Counted from the stretch's first letter, positions 34,183-42,559 are shown. The stretch is 64,000 bases of DNA from Salinithrix halophila (GCF_042650125.1 NZ_JBHSAP010000015.1:248001-312000), one strand, 5' to 3'. Numbers and translations are program-made. Notes: generated by a model from the sequence alone, not told the origin.

Positions 34183-34445
34183 TCGGGATTCCCCCAATCA
34201 CCAAACGTGACGGGACGCACAGGCGGTTGGTGTTTTAGGGGAGGTTGGTGGGTGTTTTGTCCGGTGCTTTCCGGTGCCAGAGCATCCACCAGCGTTCTGC
34301 AAGTACGCCCGCCGCAAAAACCCATGCCCGCTCGAGTACGTAGCTTCAATTCTCGCGAGGAACATGGGTGAGAATGAAGGGTTTCCATGATTTTTCCTAA
34401 GGTGACTTCTTCACATCGACAAACGATGATGGAATCGTAATTCAT
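34179..34445 (-). CDS. BFD-like (2Fe-2S)-binding subunit
   Basis: The 88-residue protein carries a BFD-like domain: IIVCRCEEVTLGKIM and GMGFCGGRTCRTLV supply the C-x-C and C-x4-C ligands. In related dehydrogenases this domain is often fused to the HcnB-type subunit; here it is separate. The tail after residue 60 is Pro/Gln-rich and probably flexible. ATG 34445 follows GGGAGAGG, downstream of a sigma-54 promoter. Confidence 0.8.
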   Translation of the reverse strand: MNYDSIIVCRCEEVTLGKIMETLHSHPCSSRELKLRTRAGMGFCGGRTCRTLVDALAPESTGQNTHQPPLKHQPPVRPVTFGDWGNPE

Positions 34446-34486
34446 CCATGACCTCTCCCTTCCTAAGCTCTTTCTACAAGCATGAT

Positions 34487-34501
34487 GCAAGAAGCAAGCC
34501 A
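34487..34501 (-). promoter_or_regulatory. Sigma-54 promoter of the minus-strand dehydrogenase operon
   Basis: On the minus strand TGGCTTGCTTCTTGC has TGGC and TTGC in exact -24/-12 spacing, about 40 bases before the 34445 start. It lies between the activator gene and this operon. Confidence 0.72.
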
Positions 34502-34518
34502 AGGGGAGGGATCAGGGT

Positions 34519-36255
34519 TCAAGAGGTAGGCAGCCCTAGTTTGCGAATACGGTTATACAGGGTTGCCCGTGAGATGCCCAATTTTTTGGCGGAGGATTGT
34601 TTATTGCCCTTTTCCTGTTTCAATGTGTTCAAAATCACTTTTCTCTCGTGTCTCTCCAGTTCTTCCCGAAGAGTCATGGAGCTTTCGGAGAGAAACACGG
34701 AAGGTTCTTCGCTTTCATGGGGGAGGGAAGTGAAAGGGAGATCTTCTCTTTTGATATTGCCGTCTGTAGCAAAGATAACCAGCCTCTCGATCACATTCCG
34801 TAGCTCCCGGATATTTCCCGGCCATTCATATTGGATAAGCTCTTGCATGATATGGGGGGAAATCCCGTAGAGCGGCCGGTTATGGCGAAGGGAAAATTCA
34901 TTTAGGAAATAATGGATCAGCATGATGATATCTTCTCGCCTTTCCCTCAGGGGCGGGATTCTCAATGTGATTACATTGAGTCGGTAGTATAAGTCCTCTC
35001 TGAACTTCCCTTCTTTCACAAGAGACTCTAGGTGTTTATTGGTGGCTGCCACGACACGGAAATCTGCGTCAATTTGCCGGGTGCCTCCCACACGGAAATA
35101 TTTCTTTTCCTGAAGCACTCTTAACAATTTGACCTGCATATCGTAAGGCATCTCCCCGATCTCGTCCAAAAACAGGGTTCCACCTTGGGCCAGTTCGATT
35201 TTACCTTTTTTGCCTTTTTGGTCAGCGCCGGAAAAGGCTCCTTTTTCATAACCGAACAACTCACTTTCAAATAAAGAAGGGGGAATGGCCCCGCAGTTGA
35301 TGGGGATGAACGGGGATGTCGGCGACTCTCTTACGTCGTGAACAGCCTTGGCAAACAATTCTTTTCCCACCCCGCTTTCCCCCGTGATTAAAACGGTCGC
35401 GCCGGTGGAACCGATTTTTTCAACTCGCTCTTTTGCCTTTTGGATAGCGGGGCTGGTTCCCTTAATGGCATCAAACGGATCCGGGGAAGGCTTTAGTTTT
35501 GCGACCTCCCGTTCCAGGTGATGCATCTTGGAGGAGGCGTTAAACAGTTCCTGGTTGAGTCGCACCTGGCTGGTTATATCCGTTTCGGAAGCTACAGCGC
35601 CGATAATCTCGCCATTTAAACGGATGGGTTTTGTATTGATCAATACGAATAAATCGGAACGGGGACGGTGCTGATGTCGATACAGGGATTTTCCGTCTTT
35701 CAGAGTTTCTAAGATTTCCAACATGCCGGGATCAAAAAAATTGGTGATGGGGCTGCCGAATATTTCTTCATGCTTGACAGAAAAGATCTCTTCAGCCCCT
35801 TTGGTCCATACGACAACCCGTTCATGTTCGTCGATTACCGTCACGGAGGCGTCCATCGTTTGTATGACCGTTTCAAAGTAAGCTTCCAAATAGCGATAAG
35901 ACTGATAGAGTTGGCGGAAGAAGTCCATCCCATGCAAATAGCCAATTTCTTTTTCCGTGTCATCGTGGACTAAGACAAACTCATACTGCAAGAGTAGGGG
36001 GATGATCTCGGTCATCGGTTGATCGCGATGGACCCGGGTGCTCTCTAACCAAGGTAGAGACGGAAAGGAGAGGTCCGCTTTCGTAGAAATCCACGAGGGA
36101 TGAAGATAGAACAATCCCTCCTCTCCCTGTAGGAAAATGACCGTATCCGTAAAGCAGTGCCGATTCCATAAAGAGGAGTCGTTGATCGAGGTCTTGTCTA
36201 TAACGGTAAATCCGGATTGGATCATGTCATGGACGGCGGGAAGTTTGTGATGCAT
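34519..36255 (-). CDS. Sigma-54-dependent transcriptional activator with PAS domain
   Basis: The 578-residue regulator has an N-terminal CBS-like sensory part (about residues 1-115) and a PAS domain (about 120-230, VIQTMDASVTVIDEHERVVVWTKGAEEIF). A AAA+ domain follows, with Walker A GESGVGKE, sigma-54 contact loop GAFSGA (a Thr-to-Ser form of GAFTGA) and Walker B GGTLFLDE. The C-terminus is a Fis-type HTH (SSAKKLGISRATLYNRIRKLG). It lies between units with -24/-12 promoters and probably activates them in response to a hydroxyproline-pathway signal. ATG 36255 follows AGGAGGGA. Confidence 0.92.
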   Translation of the reverse strand: MHHKLPAVHDMIQSGFTVIDKTSINDSSLWNRHCFTDTVIFLQGEEGLFYLHPSWISTKADLSFPSLPWLESTRVHRDQPMTEIIPLLLQYEFVLVHDDTEKEIGYLHGMDFFRQLYQSYRYLEAYFETVIQTMDASVTVIDEHERVVVWTKGAEEIFSVKHEEIFGSPITNFFDPGMLEILETLKDGKSLYRHQHRPRSDLFVLINTKPIRLNGEIIGAVASETDITSQVRLNQELFNASSKMHHLEREVAKLKPSPDPFDAIKGTSPAIQKAKERVEKIGSTGATVLITGESGVGKELFAKAVHDVRESPTSPFIPINCGAIPPSLFESELFGYEKGAFSGADQKGKKGKIELAQGGTLFLDEIGEMPYDMQVKLLRVLQEKKYFRVGGTRQIDADFRVVAATNKHLESLVKEGKFREDLYYRLNVITLRIPPLRERREDIIMLIHYFLNEFSLRHNRPLYGISPHIMQELIQYEWPGNIRELRNVIERLVIFATDGNIKREDLPFTSLPHESEEPSVFLSESSMTLREELERHERKVILNTLKQEKGNKQSSAKKLGISRATLYNRIRKLGLPTS

Positions 36256-36276
36256 GAAGCTCCCTCCTGACAATCA

Positions 36277-36294
36277 TGTTTATGAAAATAGACA
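36277..36294. promoter_or_regulatory. Candidate upstream activating sequence
   Basis: TGTTTATGAAAATAGACA is a near-perfect inverted repeat (one mismatch between arms TGTTTAT and ATAGACA). It is centred about 90 bases upstream of the -24/-12 promoter at 36368, a normal distance for an enhancer-binding protein. Confidence 0.45.
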
Positions 36295-36367
36295 CATCAT
36301 AAAGAATTATACACCATTAATTTGGAAAATAGGGAATATTGAAATGGATTTCCTCTCTAGTTGATCA

Positions 36368-36382
36368 TGGCATAGATCTTGC
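36368..36382 (+). promoter_or_regulatory. Sigma-54 promoter of the oxidase-epimerase unit
   Basis: TGGCATAGATCTTGC matches TGGC-N7-TTGC spacing exactly and lies 46 bases before the 36428 start. Confidence 0.78.
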
Positions 36383-36427
36383 GATGGAACAGGTTTCACC
36401 ATCACCTTCTTTGAAGGGAGATCAAAC

Positions 36428-37612
36428 ATGGGAGTTGTTCATCATTCCGAGGTGCTGGTGATTGGCGGGGGGATCATCGGCGGTGCGATTGCCTATTACG
36501 CTTCAAAGTCGGGATTCGAGGTGACCGTTGTCGAAAAAGGGGAATTAGCATGTGGAACTTCTTCGAGATGTGACGGGAATATCCTCGCCATCGATAAAGA
36601 CCCCGGATTTGACAGTCAAATGTCGTTGAAAAGCCAACAACTAGTGGAGGAATTAAACAAAGAGCTGGAAATGCCCTTTGAATATCGGGCGCCCGGGAGC
36701 ATTTTGGTTTGTGAGACAGAGGAGGAAATGATCGCCGCCCAACAATGGGTTGCTCGCCAAAAGGAAGCGGGCTTACCTTTTCGTATGCTTGATCGGGGGG
36801 ATCTCCGGCAAGAATCCTCCTATTTTGCAGAAAACTTGTACGGCGGATTGGAATGTGAAACGGATTCGACCGTCAATCCCTATCAGTTTACCTACGCCCT
36901 GTTTCACGAAGCAGGCAAGTACGGGGCGAAAATCCATGTCCATACGGAAGTGAAAGGGATTAAAAGGGAAAAGACGGGCCTATTTCGCATTTTCACCTCT
37001 CAAGGGGACTTTACAGCGAAAAAAGTGGTCAATGCGGCTGGTGTCTGGGCTCCGATGATCGGAAAGATGGTGGGGGTGGAGGTTTCGATCCAACCACGAA
37101 AGGGCCATATCCTTGTGGCTTCCAGGCAGGTTCCAGTCGGGTTGAGGAAGGTGATGGAGTTTGGTTACCTGATTTCAAAGTTTGGCGGACAACGCAAAGT
37201 GGATTCCGAGACGGAACGATGGGGAGTAGCCCTCGTATTTGAGCCCACGGAAAGCCAAAATTTTTTAATCGGCAGTAGCCGCCAGTTTGTCGGATTCGAC
37301 ACACGTGTGGATACTCATGTGATCCGCTGCATGGCCAAAAGAGCAGTCCGATTTTATCCCAAGATGGCGGATATGATGGTGATCCGTACCTATGCAGGCC
37401 TTCGGCCGTGGACGAAAGATCACCTCCCTATCGTTTCCCATGTGGATGAAGTGCCGGGCTTTTATATTGCTGCCGGGCATGAAGGGGACGGGATCAGTTT
37501 GGCAGCGATTACGGGAAAAGTGATGGACCAACTGCTCAGAGAAGAATCACAAACAGCCATCCCGATCGAACCGCTCCGATACGATCGGTTTAAAGAAAGG
37601 ACGCATGTTTGA
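36428..37612 (+). CDS. DAO-family FAD subunit, probable D-hydroxyproline dehydrogenase (HcnC-type)
   Basis: The 394-residue protein opens with SEVLVIGGGIIGGAIAYYASKSGFEVTVVEK (FAD Rossmann motif). It carries GTSSRCDGNI and AAGVWAP, and ends with PGFYIAAGHEGDGISLAAITGK, as in D-amino-acid/sarcosine/HcnC oxidoreductases. Next to an epimerase gene it should oxidise cis-4-hydroxy-D-proline to 1-pyrroline-4-hydroxy-2-carboxylate. The electron-transfer subunits are encoded on the opposite strand at 32633-34445. ATG 36428 follows GAAGGGAGA. The stop overlaps the epimerase start by one base. Confidence 0.85.
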   Translation: MGVVHHSEVLVIGGGIIGGAIAYYASKSGFEVTVVEKGELACGTSSRCDGNILAIDKDPGFDSQMSLKSQQLVEELNKELEMPFEYRAPGSILVCETEEEMIAAQQWVARQKEAGLPFRMLDRGDLRQESSYFAENLYGGLECETDSTVNPYQFTYALFHEAGKYGAKIHVHTEVKGIKREKTGLFRIFTSQGDFTAKKVVNAAGVWAPMIGKMVGVEVSIQPRKGHILVASRQVPVGLRKVMEFGYLISKFGGQRKVDSETERWGVALVFEPTESQNFLIGSSRQFVGFDTRVDTHVIRCMAKRAVRFYPKMADMMVIRTYAGLRPWTKDHLPIVSHVDEVPGFYIAAGHEGDGISLAAITGKVMDQLLREESQTAIPIEPLRYDRFKERTHV

Positions 37613-38637
37613 TGAGAGCGAGTCGAATGTTTTCCACCGTTGACACCCATACGGGAGGAAACCCGACAAGAACGGTGATCAGCGGTCTGCCCTCATTGCA
37701 GGGAAGGACCATGTCCGAAAAAATGCTTCATATGAAAGAGGAGTACGATTGGATCCGAAAGTTGCTCATGTTTGAACCGAGGGGGCACGATGTGATGTCA
37801 GGCGCCCTCCTGGTTGAACCGTGTCACCCGGATGCTGATGTGGGTGTGATCTTCATTGAAACCGGCGGGTACTTACCCATGTGTGGGCACGATACGATTG
37901 GGTTTTGCACCGCGTTGATCGAAATGGGCATGGTCGAGGTTACGGAACCGATTACCACTTTAACGTTGGACACCCCTGCCGGTTTGGTGACGGCAACCAT
38001 TCAAGTGGAAAACGGAAAAGCCAAAGAAGTCTCTTTTTGCAACGTACCGGCATTTTACAGCCAAAGCGTGCAGGTGGAGTTGGAGAAGGCGGAGATTCTT
38101 TCATGCGATATCGCTTACGGCGGCAATTTTTATGCCATTGTGGACGCGACAGCGTTGAATCTTGATCTGGTTCCTTCTAATTCCTCCAAGATCATCGATA
38201 CAGCTGTACGCATCCGAAAAGCGATCAACCAAATAACGGATGTGGTTCATCCGGAGGCCCCTTTTATCAAAGGGTTAACCCACGTGGAATTTTTTACGGA
38301 CCCGACTCATCCCCATGCGGATGTGAAAAACACCGTCGTTATACCTCCTGGGGGGATCGACCGTTCCCCATGTGGTACGGGAACCTCGGCAAAATTGGCC
38401 GTCCTGTATGCAAAAAAGCAGATTGGCCTCGGTGAGCCCTTTGTTCATGAAAGTATCGTGGGGACGTTGTTTAAAGGGAAAGTCCTCAAAGAAAAGGCGG
38501 TGGGAGGATTGCCTGCAATCGTCTCGGAAATAAGCGGCTCGGCATGGGTGATGGGGTTTCACCGGTTTTTCCACCATCCGGAGGACGAACTGGGAAGCGG
38601 CTATCTTCTCATCCCTCCCGCTGACGATCATGAATGA
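37612..38637 (+). CDS. Proline racemase family, probable 4-hydroxyproline 2-epimerase
   Basis: The 341-residue enzyme has both catalytic cysteines: Cys91 in MCGHDTI and Cys254 in DRSPCGTGTSA. The entry motif DTHTGGNPTR is also present. The Cys/Cys pair fits proline racemase or 4-hydroxyproline 2-epimerase and excludes the Cys/Thr trans-3-hydroxyproline dehydratase type. With the neighbouring D-hydroxyproline dehydrogenase it should convert trans-4-hydroxy-L-proline to cis-4-hydroxy-D-proline. ATG 37612 overlaps the oxidase stop (TGATG). Confidence 0.87.
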   Translation: MRASRMFSTVDTHTGGNPTRTVISGLPSLQGRTMSEKMLHMKEEYDWIRKLLMFEPRGHDVMSGALLVEPCHPDADVGVIFIETGGYLPMCGHDTIGFCTALIEMGMVEVTEPITTLTLDTPAGLVTATIQVENGKAKEVSFCNVPAFYSQSVQVELEKAEILSCDIAYGGNFYAIVDATALNLDLVPSNSSKIIDTAVRIRKAINQITDVVHPEAPFIKGLTHVEFFTDPTHPHADVKNTVVIPPGGIDRSPCGTGTSAKLAVLYAKKQIGLGEPFVHESIVGTLFKGKVLKEKAVGGLPAIVSEISGSAWVMGFHRFFHHPEDELGSGYLLIPPADDHE

Positions 38638-38689
38638 GGGGACGGCCCGTACCAAATGGATCGATTAAAACGAGAAGTGGGTGAAACCG

Positions 38690-39661
38690 ATGCAATTCCA
38701 ACGTCTTCTTACCACCATCGATGCCCATGCAGCGGGGGAGCCTCTCCGGTTGATTACAGGGGGATTCCAGGAGTTTAATAGGGATACCATCGATATCGCA
38801 CGGAAATTACTCCTGATGGAACCACGGGGGCATCATGGTATGCGGGGGTGTGTTATCAAACAGGCAACAAGCGCGGATTCCGATTTCAGCGTTTGTTTCA
38901 TCGATCATGAAGAGGTGCAGGACACGGATGTTCATGGTATCATCGCTATGGTTACCACCGTGCTTGAGACCGGGCTTTTTCCGGTCACAGGCGAAATCCC
39001 TCGGATCGTGATCGATAGTCCTATGGGGAAAATCGTTGCTCATGCTCGTTGCCGGGGAGTGGAAGTGGAATCCGTATCCTTTGAAAATGATGTCGCTTTT
39101 GTATGGGCATCAGATGTCCCCATAACTTTGGACCATCGCACCGTTACCGTGGACATCGCCTATGGAGGGGCCTTTTATGCGTTGGTGAAGGCACGGGACC
39201 TTGGGGTGAAGGTTGAAATCAATCAGTTACCATCACTTCAGGAGTGGGGCCGGCGAATCCGAGCGCAGATTGAAGACGAGATGACCATTCGCCATCCTTT
39301 GCAAAAAGAAACAAGCCGGATATGCGGAGTCGTGATTTCCGATGAGCCGCATGAGAAAGATGCCCATCTGTACAGTGTTACGATCCAATCCAACGGACAG
39401 GTTCTCCGTTCACCTGGGGAAGGGGGGACATGCGCTCTTTTGGCGACCTTGTTTCAAAGGGAGCGAATCAAGCAGGGAGAAAAGTTGATTCATGAGAGCA
39501 TGATCGGCACCCAGTTGCAAGGGATGGTGTCCCGAACCCAACCCATCGCATCCTATCAAGGGGTGGTCCCCTGTATCAAAGGGCGGGCATTTATCACGGG
39601 GATGCACCAATTTGTCTTGGACCCGGATGACCCGTTATCGGAGGGGTTTCTGTTGGGTTAA
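38690..39661 (+). CDS. Proline racemase-like paralogue lacking both catalytic cysteines
   Basis: The 323-residue protein keeps the family fold signatures (TIDAHAAGEPLRLITGG, LMEPRGHHGMRG, DIAYGGAFYALV, HESMIGTQLQG). Where the neighbour has MCGHDTI it reads TDVHGII, with Asp80 in place of Cys. Where the neighbour has SPCGTGTS it reads SPGEGGTC, with Gly243 in place of Cys and a new Cys248 five residues on. It therefore cannot use the two-cysteine mechanism. It may be a lyase or dehydratase for another proline derivative, or non-catalytic. Start ATG 38690 after AAGTGGGTG is the likeliest; GTG 38681 is possible. Confidence 0.8.
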   Translation: MQFQRLLTTIDAHAAGEPLRLITGGFQEFNRDTIDIARKLLLMEPRGHHGMRGCVIKQATSADSDFSVCFIDHEEVQDTDVHGIIAMVTTVLETGLFPVTGEIPRIVIDSPMGKIVAHARCRGVEVESVSFENDVAFVWASDVPITLDHRTVTVDIAYGGAFYALVKARDLGVKVEINQLPSLQEWGRRIRAQIEDEMTIRHPLQKETSRICGVVISDEPHEKDAHLYSVTIQSNGQVLRSPGEGGTCALLATLFQRERIKQGEKLIHESMIGTQLQGMVSRTQPIASYQGVVPCIKGRAFITGMHQFVLDPDDPLSEGFLLG

Positions 39662-40084
39662 AAAAAGTAGGTATAGAGACGAAATGTCTAAATATTAGAA
39701 CATTATTTGGGTTGTCTTTTACACTTATTCTTCTATTTGTCTATCTTGTTAGTCAGATGGACAAGACGGACAACACAACAAAAGGGATGCCAGAACCGGT
39801 GTAAGGGGATCATTTTCGCCGGTATGCACTGGCATCCCTTTTGCTTTTATAGGAGAAGAGACGTATTCTCCAGGGAGGTGGAATAAAAGTCATTTGTTGG
39901 AAATTATATGATGCTGGAAATATTGCCGTTCCGAGTTGTTTACCTGTTTGATTCAGAATTTTCAAAATGAAATGGGATAAAGGGGGTTACCGTCCATGGG
40001 AGCCGAATCCGCGCAACCGATAAAGACAGCTTTACCGATATCCCACTTGGGGCGGGGCCGTCAAAACAGGATGAGGTGATCCAA
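39662..40084. other. Non-coding stretch between racemase paralogue and collagenase
   Basis: It holds a large terminator (39779-39843) and then AT-rich DNA that must contain the collagenase promoter. I find no convincing -24/-12 element and no clear -35/-10 pair here, and no gene. Confidence 0.6.
39779..39843 (+). terminator. Long two-part hairpin, terminator of the oxidase-epimerase unit
   Basis: CAAAAGGGATGCCAG pairs perfectly with CTGGCATCCCTTTTG. An inner ACCGG/CCGGT stem lies in the 35-base loop. It is followed by CTTTT. Confidence 0.75.
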
Positions 40085-42415
40085 GTGAATCGACAGAAGG
40101 CTACAAGGATTAAGGTGCTGTCTTTTTTACTGGCAATCGTTTTATGTTTGACCGTTTTGGGGGGGACCGTTTTCGCGGCACCAGCCCAAAAAGATTCTTT
40201 CTCCCGTCGCTCTGGTGCGAATCTCTCACCTCCCCCGGGGAAAACCACCCCGTGGCAAGACCGAGTGGCCGAGTATCCAAACCCGAAACAGGCGAAAGCT
40301 GTCGATCTCTCGGATAAACCGCCGCTTCCTGAAACTCGTTACAAGCCAAAAGCCCGTTCTACTAAAGGCAAACAATATCCGATGTCCTACCTGAAAACAT
40401 TAAGTCATGACCAGTTGGTTGATCTTCTTGTCACCATTACGTGGAGGGATATTCCCGATCTGTTCCAATTCAATCGGGATTCGCGAGACTTTTACGGGAA
40501 TGAAAAGCGTGTCCAGGCGTTAATTGATGCACTCCAACAGAGAGGGGGGCAGTATACGACCAAGGACGATAAAGGGATCCCTACGCTGGTGGAGGTATTG
40601 CGGTCAGGATTTTACCTGGGGTTTTACCATAACGAACTAGGATACTTGAATGAGCGGAGTTTTCATGACCGGTGCCTTCCCGCCTTGAGGGCCATCGCGC
40701 AAAACCCGTATTTTTCATTGGGGACAAAGGAGCAGGATCAAGTCGTTTACGCCTATGGGAAGCTGATCGGAAACGCATCCAGCGACGCTGACACGGTCAA
40801 CAGGGCAACGGGAATCCTGACACAATACCGAATGCGTATGGATGAATATCTGCCGGAGAACTCAAAGGGTGACGCGGTTTACAGTCTAATGAGCGGGATC
40901 AACTATGATATCGAATCCTATATGTCGAGTACGGGCAAAACCCCAGAGGAAACCATGTGGTTTGGTAAAATCGACCCGTTCATCGGGGAAATAGGAAAAT
41001 ATGCGTTGTTAGGGAATCCGACCAAAGAAAACGTTTGGCTGATCAATAACGGGATCTACTTTGTCGGTTTGCTTGGGAAGCTGCACAGCCATTCAACGGA
41101 GGGGCTTCGGATCGTAACGGATGCGATTCACCGCTATCCTTATTTAACCGAGCCTTACTTCACAGCCCTCTTTCAGATTCGAAACAACTATGAAGGAAAA
41201 GACTATAACGGAAATACAGTTGATGTGGATAAAGCCAAAAAGGATGGCAAGGACTATTATTTGCCGGAAGTTTACACATTTGATAACGGCAAGTTCGTGA
41301 TTCGTTCAGGGGAAAGAGTGACCCCGGAAAAGATTCAACGCTTATACTGGGCCGCGAAAGAAGTCAAAGCGCAGTTTCACCGTACCGTCGGGAACGATAA
41401 AGAGCTGGAATCCGGAAATGCGGACGAGATCATGAATGTCGTCCTTTACAATAATCCGAATGAGTATAAAATGAATCGCTTTCTCTATGAATACGATACC
41501 AATAACGGCGGCATCTACATTGAAAAAATCGGAACGTTCTTCACATACGAACGGACGCCCAAAGATAGTATCTTTAGCCTAGAAGAGTTATTCCGCCATG
41601 AATTTACCCACTACTTGCAGGGACGCTACCTTGTACCGGGGCTTTTCGGGGAAGGACCCTTTTATGAAAACGAGCGGATTACCTGGATGGATGAAGGAAA
41701 TGCAGAGTTTTTAGCCGGCTCTACCCGCGTCGATAACATTCTCCCGAGAAAAACGGTGGTAAAACGGTTATCCTCCGATCCAGCCCAACGGTATACCGTT
41801 GCCCAAACCTTACACGCCAGATATGGAAGTTGGGATTTTTACAATTACGCCTTCGCTTTACAGTCCTATATGTACAATCATGACTTCAATATGCTCAAAC
41901 GATTGGGCGGCTATGTGAAGGGCAATGATGTTTCCGGTTATGATCGATATATCGAGCAATTGAGCGGTGACACCAACCTTAACCGGAGCTACCAACGCTA
42001 TATGCAATATCTCCTGGACAATCAGGATCAGTGGACAGTTCCCCGTGTTTCTGATGATTACTTAGTGTCACACCCTTATAAATCACGCTCCCAAGTGTAT
42101 GCGCAAATCGCATCCGTTGCCCGCTTAAAAGAGATGACCACGACCGAACAACAGTCCCAATTCTTTCGAACGTTTACGGTCAAGGGGACTTATACGGGTT
42201 CCACTTCCCGTGGGGAGCTTCCGGATTGGGAGAAAATGAATCGCGAAGCCAATCAGATGTTGAAGAAATTGGAAGCCAACTCCTGGAGCGGGTATAAGAC
42301 ACTCACCAGCTATTTCACCAATTATCGGGTGGGCGCCAACCATCGCTATCAATTCGATATCACTTTCCATGGCATTCTCACCGATACTGCTCGGACATAT
42401 CCTCGTGCTAACTAA
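40085..42415 (+). CDS. Secreted M9 (clostridial/bacillary-type) collagenase
   Basis: The 776-residue protein has a Sec signal peptide (MNRQKATRIKVLSFLLAIVLCLTVLGGTVFA) and an activator-like helical N-domain (about residues 90-370). A gluzincin peptidase domain follows with His505-Glu506-x-x-His509 in RHEFTHYLQGRY and third ligand Glu537 in WMDEGNAEF. It cleaves native collagen or gelatin outside the cell. No PKD or collagen-binding domain follows the catalytic module; the protein ends about 240 residues after the third zinc ligand. Start GTG 40085 follows GAGGTGAT; GTG 40076 lies on that site. It sits next to hydroxyproline catabolic genes. Confidence 0.92.
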   Translation: MNRQKATRIKVLSFLLAIVLCLTVLGGTVFAAPAQKDSFSRRSGANLSPPPGKTTPWQDRVAEYPNPKQAKAVDLSDKPPLPETRYKPKARSTKGKQYPMSYLKTLSHDQLVDLLVTITWRDIPDLFQFNRDSRDFYGNEKRVQALIDALQQRGGQYTTKDDKGIPTLVEVLRSGFYLGFYHNELGYLNERSFHDRCLPALRAIAQNPYFSLGTKEQDQVVYAYGKLIGNASSDADTVNRATGILTQYRMRMDEYLPENSKGDAVYSLMSGINYDIESYMSSTGKTPEETMWFGKIDPFIGEIGKYALLGNPTKENVWLINNGIYFVGLLGKLHSHSTEGLRIVTDAIHRYPYLTEPYFTALFQIRNNYEGKDYNGNTVDVDKAKKDGKDYYLPEVYTFDNGKFVIRSGERVTPEKIQRLYWAAKEVKAQFHRTVGNDKELESGNADEIMNVVLYNNPNEYKMNRFLYEYDTNNGGIYIEKIGTFFTYERTPKDSIFSLEELFRHEFTHYLQGRYLVPGLFGEGPFYENERITWMDEGNAEFLAGSTRVDNILPRKTVVKRLSSDPAQRYTVAQTLHARYGSWDFYNYAFALQSYMYNHDFNMLKRLGGYVKGNDVSGYDRYIEQLSGDTNLNRSYQRYMQYLLDNQDQWTVPRVSDDYLVSHPYKSRSQVYAQIASVARLKEMTTTEQQSQFFRTFTVKGTYTGSTSRGELPDWEKMNREANQMLKKLEANSWSGYKTLTSYFTNYRVGANHRYQFDITFHGILTDTARTYPRAN

Positions 42416-42485
42416 ACCCGATTCATAACGGCTCGTTTTCGGTCGGGCAGGGATAGAGAGACCATGTCCGCCATCATCATGAAAA

Positions 42486-42517
42486 GCGCCCAGGATATTG
42501 AGTTCTGGGCGTTTTTT
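42486..42517 (+). terminator. Terminator after the collagenase
   Basis: CGCCCAG pairs with CTGGGCG around an 11-base loop, then six T. Confidence 0.85.
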
Positions 42518-42559
42518 ACATGGAGTTGACGGTATTCACCCGTGAATAAACAGAAATAA

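Noticed and set aside
37612..39661. The two racemase-family genes as simple duplicates
   Set aside because: They differ at both catalytic positions and throughout the sequence, so they are old paralogues with different roles.
39844..40084. A fourth sigma-54 promoter before the collagenase
   Set aside because: TGGAAATATTGCC-like words occur but the GG to GC spacing is three bases short of the required distance.
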